DNA of 64,000 bases from Tilletiaria anomala UBC 951 (GCF_000711695.1 NW_013546982.1:62001-126000); one strand, 5' to 3'; numbered from the stretch's first letter, positions 10,633 through 23,139 are shown. Numbers and translations are program-made. The notes: generated from the sequence alone by a model not told the origin.

Positions 10633-13365
10633 ATGGCACCACCGCCGGTGCATGGCAAGCTCCCTCGACCTTCATCCTCGGATGCCTCTGGTGTAGCAGT
10701 GGGGAAACGAAAGAGGCCGACGGCTGCCGATGCACAGAATGGGGGCATTGGTGGCAAGTCGGATGACCAGCGAATTTCCTCTAGCCTGTTTCCAGAAGAC
10801 GGCATGCTGCGGCTTCCAGAGCCTGAAGATGAGGACGGTGCAGAAGGGGATCAAGAAGATCAAGGGGAAGACGACATCCCAGTTATAGATCCGGGGCAGA
10901 GTTCAGACGAGGAAGATGCTTTTCCTGAGGAAGAGAAAGCAGAAGAAGAGTCACGAGACAACGCCGATGGCGCAGACTCGGGCTCCGAGTCGGAGTCGGA
11001 AGAGGGATTCGATAGTGAAGATATCGACAATTGGGATGGATCGGACGAAGGGGACCTGAGGGAGAGCGCGCTCGCAGATGAGCAGGGACAAGAGACAGAC
11101 ATCTCTGAGTTAGATGAGACGCTAGAGAGAATGATGGAAGAAGCTAGAGGGCCGAACGGGAAGCCGACGGAGGATACATCCTACAATGTCCTTGGCATCA
11201 ACAGGGACGAAGCTGCACAAGCCTTTGATCCGGACCGTCAGAATCCGGACGGAAGCAGCAAAGGTGTCTGGAAGGTCAGCGATATTACTGGAAAGCCGAA
11301 GCGTGTCTACCCAGCTATCGAGCCCAACTACGACTCGGACTCCTCGACAGAGGATGCACCGAATCGGATCGGCAACGTCCCACTCGAATGGTACGACGAT
11401 CTTCCGCACATTGGTTACGACATGGACGGCAAGAAGGTCATGCGGCCCGCCAAGGGAGACGAGCTCGACAGGTTCCTCAGCACAGTGGACGATCCAGAAA
11501 GCTGGATGAGCGCGCAGGACAAGATGACCGGACAGGACATCAGATTGACCGATGAGGAACTCGACATCATTCGCAGGCTGCAAAACGCCGAAATTCCAGA
11601 TGGATCTTATGATCCATACGAGCCGACGGTCGAATGGTTCACGGGGAAGGGAAAGGAGCTGCAGACACCTATGACAGCCAAGCCGGAGCCGAAGCGAAGA
11701 TTTGTTCCAAGTAAATGGGAGCACAAGAAGGTCATGAAGATCGTCCGTGCCATCCGACAGGGTCGAATTGTGCCGCGTGCACCGACTGCCGAGCGACCGC
11801 CGTTCTACAACATCTGGTCCGAGGCCGATGAACCTCACCCGGATCATCCGATGAACATGCCAGCGCCCAAGATGCCATTACCCGGCCACGCCGAAAGCTA
11901 CAATCCACCAGCAGAGTACCTGTTCAACAACGAAGAGCGCAAAGAATTTGAGTCGACTGACCCGGCAGACCGCAAGATCAACTTCATGCCCGCAAAGCAT
12001 CCGTCGTTGCGTAATGTGCCCGGCTACCAGAATTTCATGCAAGAGCGGTTCGAACGCTGCCTCGATCTCTACCTGGCGCCCAGAATCCGCAAGAAGCGCG
12101 TCGACATTGACGATCCGGAGTCGCTGGTGCCGAAACTGCCGAGTCCTAAGGATCTCCGGCCGTTTCCGAGTATGACCGGCGTGATCTATAGCCATCCGGG
12201 TGCAGGCGACGCCTCTCCGCTTCGAGTCAGGTGCATTGCAATTGATCCCCTGGGCGTGTGGTGCGCTACAGGCGCAGACGACGGTCGTGTCAGACTATGG
12301 GACTTGGCCATTGGCAGATGCGCTGCAGTTTGGGACCTGCATGCTGCTTCTCCATCTAGCGAGCGAGCACCGGTGCAGAGCGTCGAATGGTGCCCAAACA
12401 AGGCGATGGGCATCCTCGTAGCTACCACGTGAGTCCACTTTCATTCATTGCTCTCCCACCTTGCATCTTCCTTTCGGGCTAAGCTGACACTGGCTCTGCT
12501 CCAACGTTGTGACAGTGCTGGAAAAGTCACCGTCATTGCTCCACCGCAAGCGAACGTGGGTCATGCCCCCACCGCCTCGCCCTCCTTCCTCTTTGCAACG
12601 TCTGGCTACCAGATGCCTGGCACCGAGTCGGCCGACATGGCCAAGAACCCCGTCAAGTGGACGCGGCCGAGAGATGTCGAGCGCAACAGGGGCGTCGCCG
12701 CGCACATCGCCGTACCAGGGACGCCCAAGCAAGTCCAATGGCATGCCAAGGGCGACTACTTTGCCACGGTCGCCAGCGACGCAGGTGCCTCCGCTGTCCT
12801 TGTTCATCAACTCAGCAAGCATCGCAGTCAGGCGCCGTTCCGAAAGGCAAACAAAGGCTCCGCAGTGCAGAAAGTCGCTTTCCATCCTTTCAAGCCACAG
12901 CTTTTCGTCGCGACGCAGCGGTACATTCGCATCTACGATCTCGCGGCGCAGCAGCTGATGAAGACGCTCTTGACCGGTCTAAAATGGATCAGCTCGCTGG
13001 ACATTCACCCTGGTGGCGACAATCTTATTGTCGGAAGCTACGACAAGCGCCTGATTTGGTTCGACCTCGAGCTAAGCAACAAGCCATACAAGACGCTGCG
13101 CTACCATTCAAGAGCCATCCGCGCGGTCTGCTTCCACAGATCCTACCCGCTCTTCGCTTCCGTCTCAGACGATGGCACGGCGCAGATCTTCCATGGGAAT
13201 GTGTTCTCGGATTTTAGCCAGAATGCACTGATCGTTCCGCTCAAGGTGCTTCGTGGGCATGAAATTAAGAACGGGCTGGGCCTACTAGACGCCAAATGGC
13301 ATCCGACGCAGCCATGGTTGCTTACCGCCGGCGCAGACGGTGAGGGCCGTCTTTGGACGACATGA
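10633..13365 (+). CDS. ERB1: Ribosome biogenesis protein ERB1/BOP1
   Basis: Exons 10633-12428 and 12516-13365 give 881 residues. Erb1 is the central subunit of the PeBoW complex (Nop7-Erb1-Ytm1) needed for 27S pre-rRNA processing and 60S assembly in the nucleolus. The N-terminal 200 residues are acidic, with long Glu/Asp and Ser runs, as in the family. The BOP1NT domain starts near residue 247 with NVPLEWYDDLPHIGYDMDGK and includes FMPAKHPSLRNVPGYQNFMQ. A seven-bladed WD40 domain follows from about residue 520, with CATGADDGRVRLWDL, WISSLDIHPGGDNLIVGSYD and ending TAGADGEGRLW. The ATG at 10633 was chosen because it opens directly into the disordered leader. An earlier in-frame ATG at 10549 would add 28 residues. 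The 87-nt intron sits at the start of the propeller. Confidence 0.96.
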
Positions 13366-13452
13366 ATTGACACTTCACATGGGTTCGTCATGCATCGGTA
13401 CTATACAACATTGGCCCAAGTGTCATGGCCTGAAGAGGGACACGAGAGGAGC

Positions 13453-15749
13453 CTACTTATCCTTCTTGGCTTCCACCACTGTAACGTCACTGCTTGCACT
13501 GTCAGATGGCGGGGGAATATTATTTCCCAAGTCTGAACTGTCTTCCAATGCGCTTTTCACGGCTTGATCGGCGGAACGCGCAGCCTCAAGTTCCTTGCGC
13601 AAGGCGATCAGCTCTTTCTCAAAGCGGCGCCCCCAGACCTGCCGGAATTGAACACAAGCATGAGCCAAGATGATAACATTGCTGTTTACACAACAGCTTC
13701 AATGCTTACCTCGACATAGTAAGAAGCACCTGTATGCATGGATCGGTTATGTGTCAGCACCCATGATTCATGCTCAAATAGACAGTGGGCTCACCGTTAA
13801 TCACGCTCATGAGCAGCACAAATAGAACCAGCACTGCAGAAGCCGTCTTCGATCGGTAGAACAGAAGAGGTGCGGGCAGCTGCAAAGAAGGAGAAATCTC
13901 AGCGTCAACAGAGCGTCGGTGGCGTCCGATGTAGAGCTTATGTACGCACTGTGGTAATAATGGTGTATACAAACTGGAGCACTGAGAAAACGAATGAATC
14001 GTCAATGCTAACGTCCAAGAGGTGCTATGGGTCCAATATAAAAAGACTCACGCATGAAAGCGGGCTCGCGTCTCTGCGGCTTTGCTTTCGATAGCAAGTT
14101 TGCAACTGCGCCTTTACCCTGACTGAGTGTGCTATAGCTGTTCGTGCGTTCACCACTTTCGATCTTAAACCGCCTTGGAACCATTACAACGTAGTAAAGT
14201 GATTGCCCTGGCGCAAACCAAGCGGAACACGTTGCCAGCCCAAGGGTCAGTTTGGCCTATGCTCTGTAAATAGACGTGCAAGATACGCACAAACAATGTA
14301 CACCCCCACATTGAAGAAAAATGTTCTGAAACTGTTCAGATGCACCATCTGAGCGAGTGCCGGATATTGCTTGTACGCAATATCAGGGGGGATGAAGTGG
14401 CGGATAGCGACAAAGACCAGAAGTGGGTAGAGGTGGATAAAGAGCGAAGTCATCTGCAGAAAGAAAAGCGTGAAGTAGCAAGAAGATGAGGACATGCACC
14501 GCAGTTGGATAACTGCATGCATACCTTGTCTAGAGAGTGAAAAGTCATCGAGTTTCTCCATGTTGGAATTGCCGCTGCCAAAGGACCATGCGCGGCGCAG
14601 TAGCAACTGTTGGAGGAGTGGCACGAATGAGCTACGTTGCCGTTGAGGCCCAGATCATCCTTTTCGTCTCCTTGTTCGACTCACACCGTTAATAGGAACT
14701 TGGACTGCGGCATTAACCAGATAAATACCAAATTCGCCACACTGCAGTAGCGGCCATCCGTACATAATCATCCAAGGATCAGGTACAACACATCCGTGTC
14801 ATCTGCGCCTTGCACCGTGACTTACTTTAAAAAGTAACAAAACTGCGATCGGCATCATCAAAGGGGCGAGTTGATCTTCAGCACGCTGTAATGTAGCATA
14901 CACCAAGGTTGACTTACGTCAAATAAAAAGTAATGCCACTTTTTGCGTGTATATGTGAAGATCCGTATCGGCAAGAAGTAAAGGCATTGAATGGTGTATA
15001 CCGTCGCTAGCCACTCGGGCCTGAGAGCAAAGATGAGAGACGATATGACGAGGTTCCTGTTGGCGAAAAGTTCAGCCTTCTCTAGCTGATTTACAAATCA
15101 TGCCAGTCTGGGAGGGGGCTCACATTACGCCGATGACAAAGGAGACCTTATCCCTCGTCCTGACCATCTTGGCGTCGCTCCATCTTTCGCTAAGCTTTTC
15201 AACGCGTTCGACAACCTTGACCGTACATTGTAATCTCAGCAGATAGGCCAAATTTTCAATCCGTGTGCTGCAGAGCTCACCCCTTGCCGCAACTTCTCTG
15301 CTTCCTTCTGTAGTGCTTTCAGTTCCTTCTGGCCTTTGGCCCTTTGAACGAGTTTATCTCGCCGCTGCTTTGCTTTAAACTTGACCTCTTCGGACAAAGT
15401 TTTGAGCTTACGGTCCAGAAGATCCACGCGAGAGTCCCAAAAGGTTTCGAGGAGATCTAAAGGCATGTGTTCCATTCGTTTAGGAGAGGCGAGTGCAATA
15501 AGGAGTACGCGTAAAGACGTCAGTAACATTCCCCTCGAAGCGCTGCATGTACCGCAGCACTGGCAAAAGAGACTAACCAGCCAGAGGTAGGCCAGAAGCG
15601 CCTTCCATGAGGTCGATGCCATCATGCGTCGATGCGCTCTGCATGGAAGAGGATCTGCTTAGAGCAGACATGCTTTCCGAGCAAGTTGGGGAACGGTTGT
15701 CGCTCTCTGGGCCGGGGAGCCAGCCATTATGGACCGACGAGTCGGCCAT
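13453..15749 (-). CDS. GPC1: Glycerophosphocholine acyltransferase GPC1
   Basis: Thirteen exons (15749-15578, 15456-15281, 15215-15124, 15056-14918, 14842-14826, 14741-14685, 14606-14525, 14453-14291, 14207-14052, 13981-13950, 13879-13795, 13729-13710, 13638-13453) join to 458 residues, close to the yeast protein. The enzyme acylates glycerophosphocholine to lysophosphatidylcholine in membrane phosphatidylcholine turnover. Family marks (DUF2838) are RTRDKVSFVIGVMNL, RKKWHYFLFDFCYF, AAHGPLAAAIPTWRNS, SLDKMTSLFIH and the closing ASYYVEVWGRRFEKE. About eight membrane segments follow a basic coiled coil. Exon 9 of the transcript order 5 is only 17 nt (14826-14842) and codes FCYFL plus two bases. 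Another exon is 20 nt (13710-13729). The acceptor at 15216 reads AAG and is the least certain junction. The gene ends 87 bp from the ERB1 stop. Confidence 0.9.
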
Positions 15750-16115
15750 TGACGCATATTTCGCCTAGCCTCTGATATCAGCTATGTTTAGACATGAAGT
15801 TTCTGCTCAGCCTGTGGAGGCGCTAGGTGGCGCTGTTTCAAGTACCAAGAGGAGGATGGGACATAATGGACGAGCCCTAAAGCATATCCTTTCCGAATTC
15901 AAGGTTCAGTGATGCATCGGAGACTTGCCGCACCGCACGGCGGCGCAAGTGTTGGTCTCGCAGTGTGTCCATGATAGGACCGCGCCCGTGTGATATCCAT
16001 CTACCGCCCTTCCCTTCCTCTATCTACGATCTCTTCCCGCAGCGTCCAACAGGTTCGTCTTTGAGTGTTATGGATCGAAACAGGGCATCGAGACCTGCTC
16101 GTAGTAAGCTGAGAA
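15750..16115. promoter_or_regulatory. Shared divergent promoter GPC1 / FMP32-like
   Basis: GPC1 and the FMP32-like gene start 366 bp apart and point away from each other, so this interval must hold both promoters. It contains no open frame of note and no obvious TATA element. Confidence 0.5.
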
Positions 16116-17934
16116 ATGCGGTCATCTGCCGGAAGGCTGCTATCCGTCGTGGCCTCGAGCTCTGGCGGCCCAGTGCGAGGCGTCCAAGTGATCACAATTA
16201 CTCCATGCACCCAACTTTCCCGCGATGGGCGTATCTGCAACGAGGGCGCTTGCAGCGGAAGACATTTCCGTAGAGTAACTGCAGGGAATGGTATGCCTCT
16301 ATTTCGACAGCGTTGGTACTCGACTGGAGCAGAATCGAGTAACTTCTCAGGGAATGGGGAGGCCCGAGATGCGGGCACCGTCTCATCCAGCAAAAAGGAC
16401 ACCAAACACCAGCTCTCAGATGCTGCCGCTGCTGCAGCGTACTCAGCAAATCTGGCTAGCTCTTCTGCATCCAGGAGAAAGACAAACAGTCAGCGTCAGG
16501 CATCTTCATCACCATCATCCTCGCCGTCAGACAAAACAGCGGAAAGTACAAGCTCACCTTCATCCGTGCCTGAGTTAGGGGCCTTCTGGTCCGCCGCCTC
16601 TTCGGCCCCAGAGTCGAGCTCGGATCCATTCATAGACAGTGAGGAATTGCTGAAGCGTCGATCTATGCATGCACAAAATCGGACGGAAGACTTTCGGAGG
16701 CTCAATGCGCTGACCTCAGGCCCGAGCTCTCGATCGCCCACTCGCGACTCAGAGGGCCGCACTCTGGAGGATGCAAATGGACAGGTAGAGAGCACCGCAT
16801 TCTCGGGATCAATGACCGAACAAATGTCTGCGGGAACAGAGCTCGTCTCAGTGGCCCCATACGACTCCTCTAGTCAAGCATACTCGCGCGTGATTCCAAA
16901 AGCCTCCCATCCCTTCGACACGAGGGAGTTCGTGAATAAGCTTGAGGAAGCTGGGTTTGTCCGAAAGGCCCCATGGATGTCTGCGGATCGGAAGGGAAAG
17001 GAAAAGGAGATAGAGGGAGCGGCGGAGGATTCCGATCATAATGCAGACCTACAGCTAGCGCAGCACCGAGATCCAGCACAAGCGATCATGGAGGCGACGA
17101 GAGCTTTGTTGGCAGACAGGAACAATGCCATGCTGCAGCGCGCACTCGACAAGACTGATCTGGAGAATGTGAGTGCCTGATGACTTATTCCATTTTTGTG
17201 GCGCTCAACGTTTTGCGGATTGAATCCTACACAGGAGGCATATCTATTCAGCGCAGCCTTGTCCGAATTGCGTACGGAATTACAGGTCAAGGCTCGTAAC
17301 GATGCGGCGTCCTTACGAAGCCTGACTACGCTTCTGCAACGCGAAGTTGACAGCATGAACCAAAAGATGCGCGAGGACATAAACACGCTTAAGCATGAGT
17401 GAGTTCGACGACGCTTACATCGCTTGAGCCGCTGGGAATCACACACGTGATGTTGATACGACCCTTGCTTCGCAGCATCCAAGTTGACATGAACAACCGC
17501 AAATCCGAATCCAAGGAAGAGCAAAACCAACTGGAGCAGGATATTCAGGATTTGCACAACCGCTTCACTATTTCGCTCAGCGACCTCAAGACAGAGATTG
17601 AGCAGAACATCAAATGGGATGCCACACGGCGGTCATTAGGTGCGTCCCTTCGCAAGCCGAAATCAGAGCGCGTGATCCTGACCACGATGATAATGCGCGC
17701 ATCCCCAAAATCTCTTTCCTATCAGCCCTCGTCTTCGGCATCGCAGCTATCCTCATGACCACAATCATGCTCGCTGACTTCTTTACACGACCCGATGCGG
17801 AAGAATCCGAAAAGAGAAAGAACGGTTCGATGACTGATGGAAGCGCAATAACGGGCGAGACCAATTTGCCCAAGAAGGCGGAGGAGTTGGGTCTCGTGCC
17901 GCAGTATATGCAGGATGGCAGTCGCTTTGTATAG
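16116..17934 (+). CDS. FMP32/MCUR1-type mitochondrial coiled-coil protein
   Basis: Exons 16116-17168, 17235-17398, 17476-17639 and 17726-17934 give 529 residues. The C-terminal half is the DUF1640/CCDC90 domain of yeast Fmp32 and animal MCUR1/CCDC90B. It begins near residue 266 (FDTREFVNKLEEAGF) and includes EAYLFSAALSELRTELQV, REVDSMNQKMREDINTLKH, QVDMNNRKSESKEEQ and RFTISLSDLKTEIEQ. A membrane segment (ALVFGIAAILMTTIMLADFF, about 461-480) and a short tail follow. Fungal members are inner-membrane proteins linked to respiratory-enzyme assembly and proline metabolism, and animal MCUR1 affects calcium uptake. The first 50 residues are Arg/Ser-rich and lack early acidic residues, as a mitochondrial presequence would. 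The disordered Ser-rich stretch (about 75-260) makes the protein about twice the usual length. Confidence 0.9.
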
Positions 17935-18078
17935 TGTAGGCGCATCGCCTGGCCTGTGATCGCCTCGTGCGGTCCCGCCAAGAGCTTTTGAATAATACAT
18001 TTCACACTTCCGATAGGATGCGTTTTGCAGGAGATGCTGATGCGCGTCTAGCGGGAAGTACTCCAACGAAAGAAAAAA

Positions 18079-19052
18079 TCACTTTTGGCCGGCCTTCTTG
18101 CGTGCGTCGGCGGCTAGGCGGTTGTGCTCGGTGATGTCCTCCGATTCCCAAGGATAGGCGCTGAAAGATCAGTGGCAAAGAATTGGACGTTGTCAGTAAT
18201 TTTTCGGATCTAACGAATCACTGACTGAAATGAGGCTCACATCCACTCATTCTCCGTGTCCTCGCCGGCGTAATACCTGATACCCTCGACGATACCATTC
18301 TCTATCCGCTCTACAGGTTGGTTATTGTTTGCGGGTGCAGCTCCATCACCGGCGATGTGGTTGTTCTCGTTGAGGATGGGTAACTTACCCTTCTTGATGT
18401 TGCGCTTGTTGTGCACGACAAAGCAGGCAAACTTTGTGGCGGGCACCGCGGCTCGTTCTTGCTCCGACATGGAGGAAAGGGCCTGGCGCACATCGTTGTA
18501 CAGTTCTTGGTAGGCGTACCTGCGTGGAACAGAATGTTCAAGTAGAAGAGATGATTTCCCGCATTAGAGGTGGTTTGCGCGATGCGAATGGTAGCAGCAG
18601 AGGTAAGAAGGTCTGACGCACTGTAGAGTTGTTCGAGAGTCATCTACTTCGTCGACGATAAGGATCTTCTTGCCGACCAAGCCACCGGCATCTTTGCCCT
18701 CTTCGACCTTCTTGGACGGGTCTTTGTGGCCCAGGAGCGCTTTCTCCGAAATCCACTGCGTGCGTGTGACAGACTTGCCAATTGACCCCTCAACCATGCC
18801 TGCCACCTCTTCGTATAGACTGAGGCCGATGGCCTGCGTAGGGATGTTGCGCAGGCGTGTGGGATCAAGCTCCGAGGGTCGCTTGAGGAAGGAGCGCATG
18901 ATGCGACCGGGAATCAGCCCGCCGCCGCTGATGAGGACCATCAGGTCCGGGTCGAAATCAGCCTTGATGTAGGCGGCGCTGCGGTCGATCAGCTTGTGAA
19001 TGTCCTCGTACGTCGGACGGAGCTTGCCGTCAGCGCACAGCGGAGTCGGCAT
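18079..19052 (-). CDS. XPT1: Xanthine/hypoxanthine phosphoribosyltransferase
   Basis: Exons 19052-18622, 18519-18241 and 18160-18079 give 263 residues. The enzyme joins PRPP to xanthine, guanine or hypoxanthine in purine salvage. Visible marks are LISGGGLIPGRIMRSFLK, IPTQAIGLSLYEEV, VTRTQWIS, the PRPP-binding loop LIVDEVDDSRTTL, and a closing AYPWESEDITEHNRLAADAR. All match yeast Xpt1/Hpt1 in order, and IPTQAIGLSLYE is closer to Xpt1. The ATG at 19052 was preferred because the family starts just before the YEDIHKL helix. An ATG at 19106 would add 18 residues. Compared with yeast it carries inserts around the lysine-rich loop (KDPSKKVEEGKDAG) and an Asn-rich loop before the last strand. Introns are 102 and 80 nt. 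It converges on the FMP32-like gene, 144 bp between stops. Confidence 0.93.
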
Positions 19053-19873
19053 CGTGGGCAGCGGTAAAACACGGCGAGGGGTTGCAGCGCGGGTGAAGTC
19101 GCACAAGCAGTTTCTGACGCAAGTTTGATCCTCGCAGACGTCGACCGGCTTGTTGTCAGGGCTCTAAACAGGCTGAGAGCGTAATTCAAGGTGCTATCAC
19201 AATTTCGATGTTTGTTGGCTCCTTGCGGACAGCCGAAGATTGCGAGGCATTCAACAGCTGACTACTGTACTGACGCCCAACCGCACACAAGAGTGAAGAG
19301 ATGCCGCACGTTTTTGTGGAGCATTGGTTTGTTAGCTCTCTTTGGATGAGCTGGTTTCGCTGTAAATCCCGCTCATCACTTTCGCATTCGGGTTCATGAA
19401 AATGACGCATCATTCGCGCTTGTCGCTTACCAAGGCGAAAGTTGATTGATTGATACATGGGATGTGAGGGCAGCTAGTGATGGGCTACCTCACTGCGGGG
19501 AACAACGTAGTCTCACTGCAGCAAGCACGCCTTGAGCCGTGAAGGGAGGCATCCTCTCGCGTCGCTCTCTCGCATTCAGCTTCGTATTATACCGTCATGT
19601 ACCATCCGCACATGTAGCTAGACTCCTCGACTTGCATTGACATATCCCATGCTCCCGATCGCTCGCCGGGTGCGTCGCACTATCTGAAAGCGGGCTAAGA
19701 GGTGGTACAAGAGAGTGTGGGTGGTAGTGGTGGCAATGGAAGGAAAAGGAGCAAGGTCGAGGTAGACACCCGCCGGAGCGGTTGGGTGCGAAGAATGGGA
19801 CCAGGGTGCGGTCGGATAGGCAGGCTGGAAGTGCAAGTCTCGCCAGCATGCCGAGTCGGGTACAGGCGGACCC
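19053..19873. other. Intergenic, promoter side of XPT1
   Basis: No gene was recognised. The part next to XPT1 should contain its promoter. Short open frames are scattered on both strands without family resemblance. Confidence 0.5.
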
Positions 19874-22250
19874 TCATTGCGCGAACAGAGGGTGGTTCTT
19901 GCTAACGCAGCTCAATGCGCAGGTGACTTGTGGATGTAGCGGCGGTACGTAGAGGACCGCCAGTGGCCACACGTTTGCATGTCCTCCGGCGCCGCACCAC
20001 AAGCACGCCCACGTGGTCGCCCCCCATCGGAAGCAGTGACCAGCGTATCTCAGGGGGGACAACCCCATAACACCCAGCGCCGCTTTGACGGCCGCAAGGA
20101 AACGCTCGCTCGAGAAACCACCACCACGCAATGAGAAGACCGACACCGAGGAGGGGCGGCCAGACGTGATAAGCCGGAACGCTGTGATCGTGCAGGCAAG
20201 ACCGTCAATGGATCGAGTAAAAAGCGTTGTCTGCGGGGAGGATGCTGTCAATCTCACAGAGCAGTTCTTCTTGACACTCCTCCGCGATGGAGGCTATCTA
20301 GATGCCTGATTTGAAGAGGATGTCGAGAGCTTCTAAGGACGTCTTCCCCCATGCGGTCTTTCTCTCAGCTTGTACGAGAACTGGTCGGTAGGGATGGCCA
20401 TCGAGGGCCGCCCCAAAGCTGCCACCGAGGTAATGCGTCCTCTCTACCCCTCGGGCAACATCACAGGTTCAATGGATGCACTCTGCAAGTGCCTTAAATA
20501 GGAACGCGCTCGAACAATAGCCAAAGAGACGACATCGATCGTCATAGAAGTGACCGTCTAGCTGGAGGTCAAACCGTGCTACTCGGAAGTGGGGAAAGTG
20601 TTTTTCAGGTCAATTCTTGCATAGGCAGAAGTTGAGGCAGGCCGCGAAGCCGTCAATGATGCGCTGCATGACATCGTAGCGAACAACAGGGACCACAGTG
20701 GATATGCCAGCATTGATGGAAGGCATGGCGTTGATCATTCCTAGGCCACCACAGGTGAAAGACGCTGCGATGTTGAGTCTCGTCCTTAGGCACGGCCCCA
20801 ATCGGCGAGCAGACGATCTACGATGCGTCCGCACCAGCGCGAACCCTGAACACGCTTCAACCTCTTATCCATACCCTCCAGGACGCGCTGCAGACCCAGG
20901 TCGAACATAGGCAAGTTGCGAACATGAGGCTGCGAAGCGTCCCTCGAAGGGCCGCTATAGCCAATCAGGAGGCCGTGCTGCAGCCCGCTAAGCACTTGCT
21001 CGACTGCATGTCGGTCGGAATAGGGTTACAGCAGGCACCGCCAGTTGTGTGACTGCTGGGCGCAAGGTGAAGTCCCTACCAATTTCGTCGAACCGGAGCA
21101 ACTCAGCTCCTGGAAGGACAAGGTAGGGCGAGCTAGTGGCAATGGCTTGCTGTGCGCCACCATGCGAATTAGAAAGAGGTCTACACACGCCGAAGAGCTT
21201 GATAAAGCTGGACCCAATGTGGGCACTGGCACGTGATGGTCGCCTTGGCCTACCTTGGCAGAGGGATGTGTGATCAGGACTGATGCAGTCGTCACCGCGC
21301 GACTTGTGTTCGACACGACCGAGGCTGTTGCAGACGTTCGCGCGCCCGCTCGACACATGCGTCAAAGCGGGGGTTATGCGTAGTGTGCTAAGACCATGCG
21401 ATCTGCAACAAGCTCACCAGGCGACTCCGCCGACGTGGGACTTGTAGCGGAGTGATAGACGTGCATAGGTTGAGAGGGCAGTGCTGCACTACAATTGTGA
21501 TTGTGATTGTGCGTTTGAAAGGTTGTTGTTCTTGGTTGGGTAAGAGCTAGCGGCATGCCTGCTCGCACAGCAGGTCAAGCAGACGCGTTGTCGCTTGCAG
21601 GTACTTTTCTCATTCCCACCCTTGCCCTGATTGTACAACCTGCACGGCTCGTTGTCACACGGGGCGGGCGATCGGATCGCGAGTGAGGCACACCTTGAGT
21701 AAGTGGTAGCATCCACGTGCCTCCACTGTATACTATGCCTGTCCGCGAGCAGGCGGGTCTTAGAGAATAAGATGAAAGCGCAGCGAAACGTCCACTGAAA
21801 CTCGCAGTGTTGCAAGTTCTGATACACCCACGCGACTTGGTCTAGGGATTGATCCATGTCCAAGAACGTCCTCCCCTCCCCCCGCGGTGATATAGACGGT
21901 GAAGAGAGCGGAAATCCTGCAGGTTCGGAGGTTCGGGACGCACTTCCCGAAACAAGTGTTGTCCTCGCTTGCATTTCGAAGTGTCGAGTCGGGTGTCCAC
22001 CCATGTCTGTTGCGCCGAACAGGGGTAGTCCCTCTAGAACCGCTGTACCGAGGTCGGAAGTAAGGTTGCAAAGACTTGCGAAACCCAGAACCGTAAAGCC
22101 GAACTCGAGCACGCGCTCGCGATCTGCACCGCTAAGCCAGTGCCCAGGCCATGGAAACAGACGTACTCACTAGCCGTGGGTGTAGCCTGAACGCGGGCCA
22201 CTGTTGCCCCAATCAAGCGAGTAAGGGTGTCTCCACCAAGTAACATAGGA
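19874..22250 (-). mobile_element. Decayed DIRS-like tyrosine-recombinase retroelement
   Basis: Fragments on the minus strand follow the part order of DIRS-type retroelements. From upstream they are a Gag-like piece with spaced Cys/His residues (around 21500-22110), a reverse-transcriptase leader with a GLQHGLLIGYSGP-like stretch (around 20790-21000) and further reverse-transcriptase-like sequence (20610-20830), and a tyrosine-recombinase C-terminal region (19874-20257) with GLSPLRYAGH followed by a Gly-Ala-Thr-Thr-Trp helix. DIRS elements integrate through a tyrosine recombinase and not a DDE integrase. The element is broken, with its frames interrupted many times, and looks old. The outer limits are not clear, because I could not identify terminal repeats. 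A Crypton-type origin of the recombinase part is the alternative, but the RT-like piece argues for DIRS. Confidence 0.55.
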
Positions 22251-23139
22251 CGACTCACAGATTCCAAGCCGGAGATGCGGTTGGAAAGGTCGTTGACTAT
22301 CTTGGTGACGGCGGGCCTCCGCTAGCTGTGCTTTCGGTTCAGCGATGCACTGATAGAAGTCGGTCACGGTACCGCGCTGCTGAGGGGGGCAACTGCTATT
22401 ATTCCTGAGATATCTCACCGCCAGCGGTGAGATTCTAGGACGAAGTGTGGGCGGCGAGGGCGCGAGGCATTGCGTGGGTTGGGCTGCGGTGACATGAAGC
22501 GTGCTGGCGGCCGTTGCTGCTGACGAAGAAGTCAATCTGGAGGACTTGATGGTACCTGCTGCACTCCTTGCTGATGCCCATGCAGAGGAACGAAAGTGGA
22601 GGTACTTGAGTCTGTCAGCAGAGCGGAAGAAACTGGCGAGGACACAAAGGACAAAGCTGGAAGGATATTTCGTTCCCAGTTGCATTCGCATTGCGTTTGA
22701 GCAGAGACAGCTCGGGATGCGATGAGCTACTCACCTACTCTCTTAGTCGTGTTAGCTTTGAGCGCTTGAGCAGACATGCAGGGAGGGAAGGAGACGGCAG
22801 AGAGGATTACTTGAATGAGATGACAAAAATAAAGCGAGCTGAACGGTGCGGAGGAGAGAGCCGTGCGCTTGGGGTAGAGCGCAATGTGCCGCAGTCGGAT
22901 ATTCGCCATGGTTCCCAACGGACAGCGTTGTTTGCTGCCAACCTATACTGCCGGAAGGCCACTGCGGGCGTTCATGCTTATGTGCGTGATTCGCGACTCG
23001 TGGCCGTCTTGTATCCTAGCGTCACGCGGTAGTCATACGACTTCATCGGTTTCATTGCATTCACTAGTACAAGGAGCCAAATGCTGTGTCGCGCAGTGCA
23101 TGCGATGAAGGGAGGGGAGATGGGCTATGTAGATTTGCC
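22251..23139. other. Non-coding flank of the decayed element
   Basis: No gene was recognised. The part up to about 22.7 kb may be the worn 5' end of the neighbouring element, since short minus-strand frames continue in the same direction without clear similarity. Confidence 0.35.
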
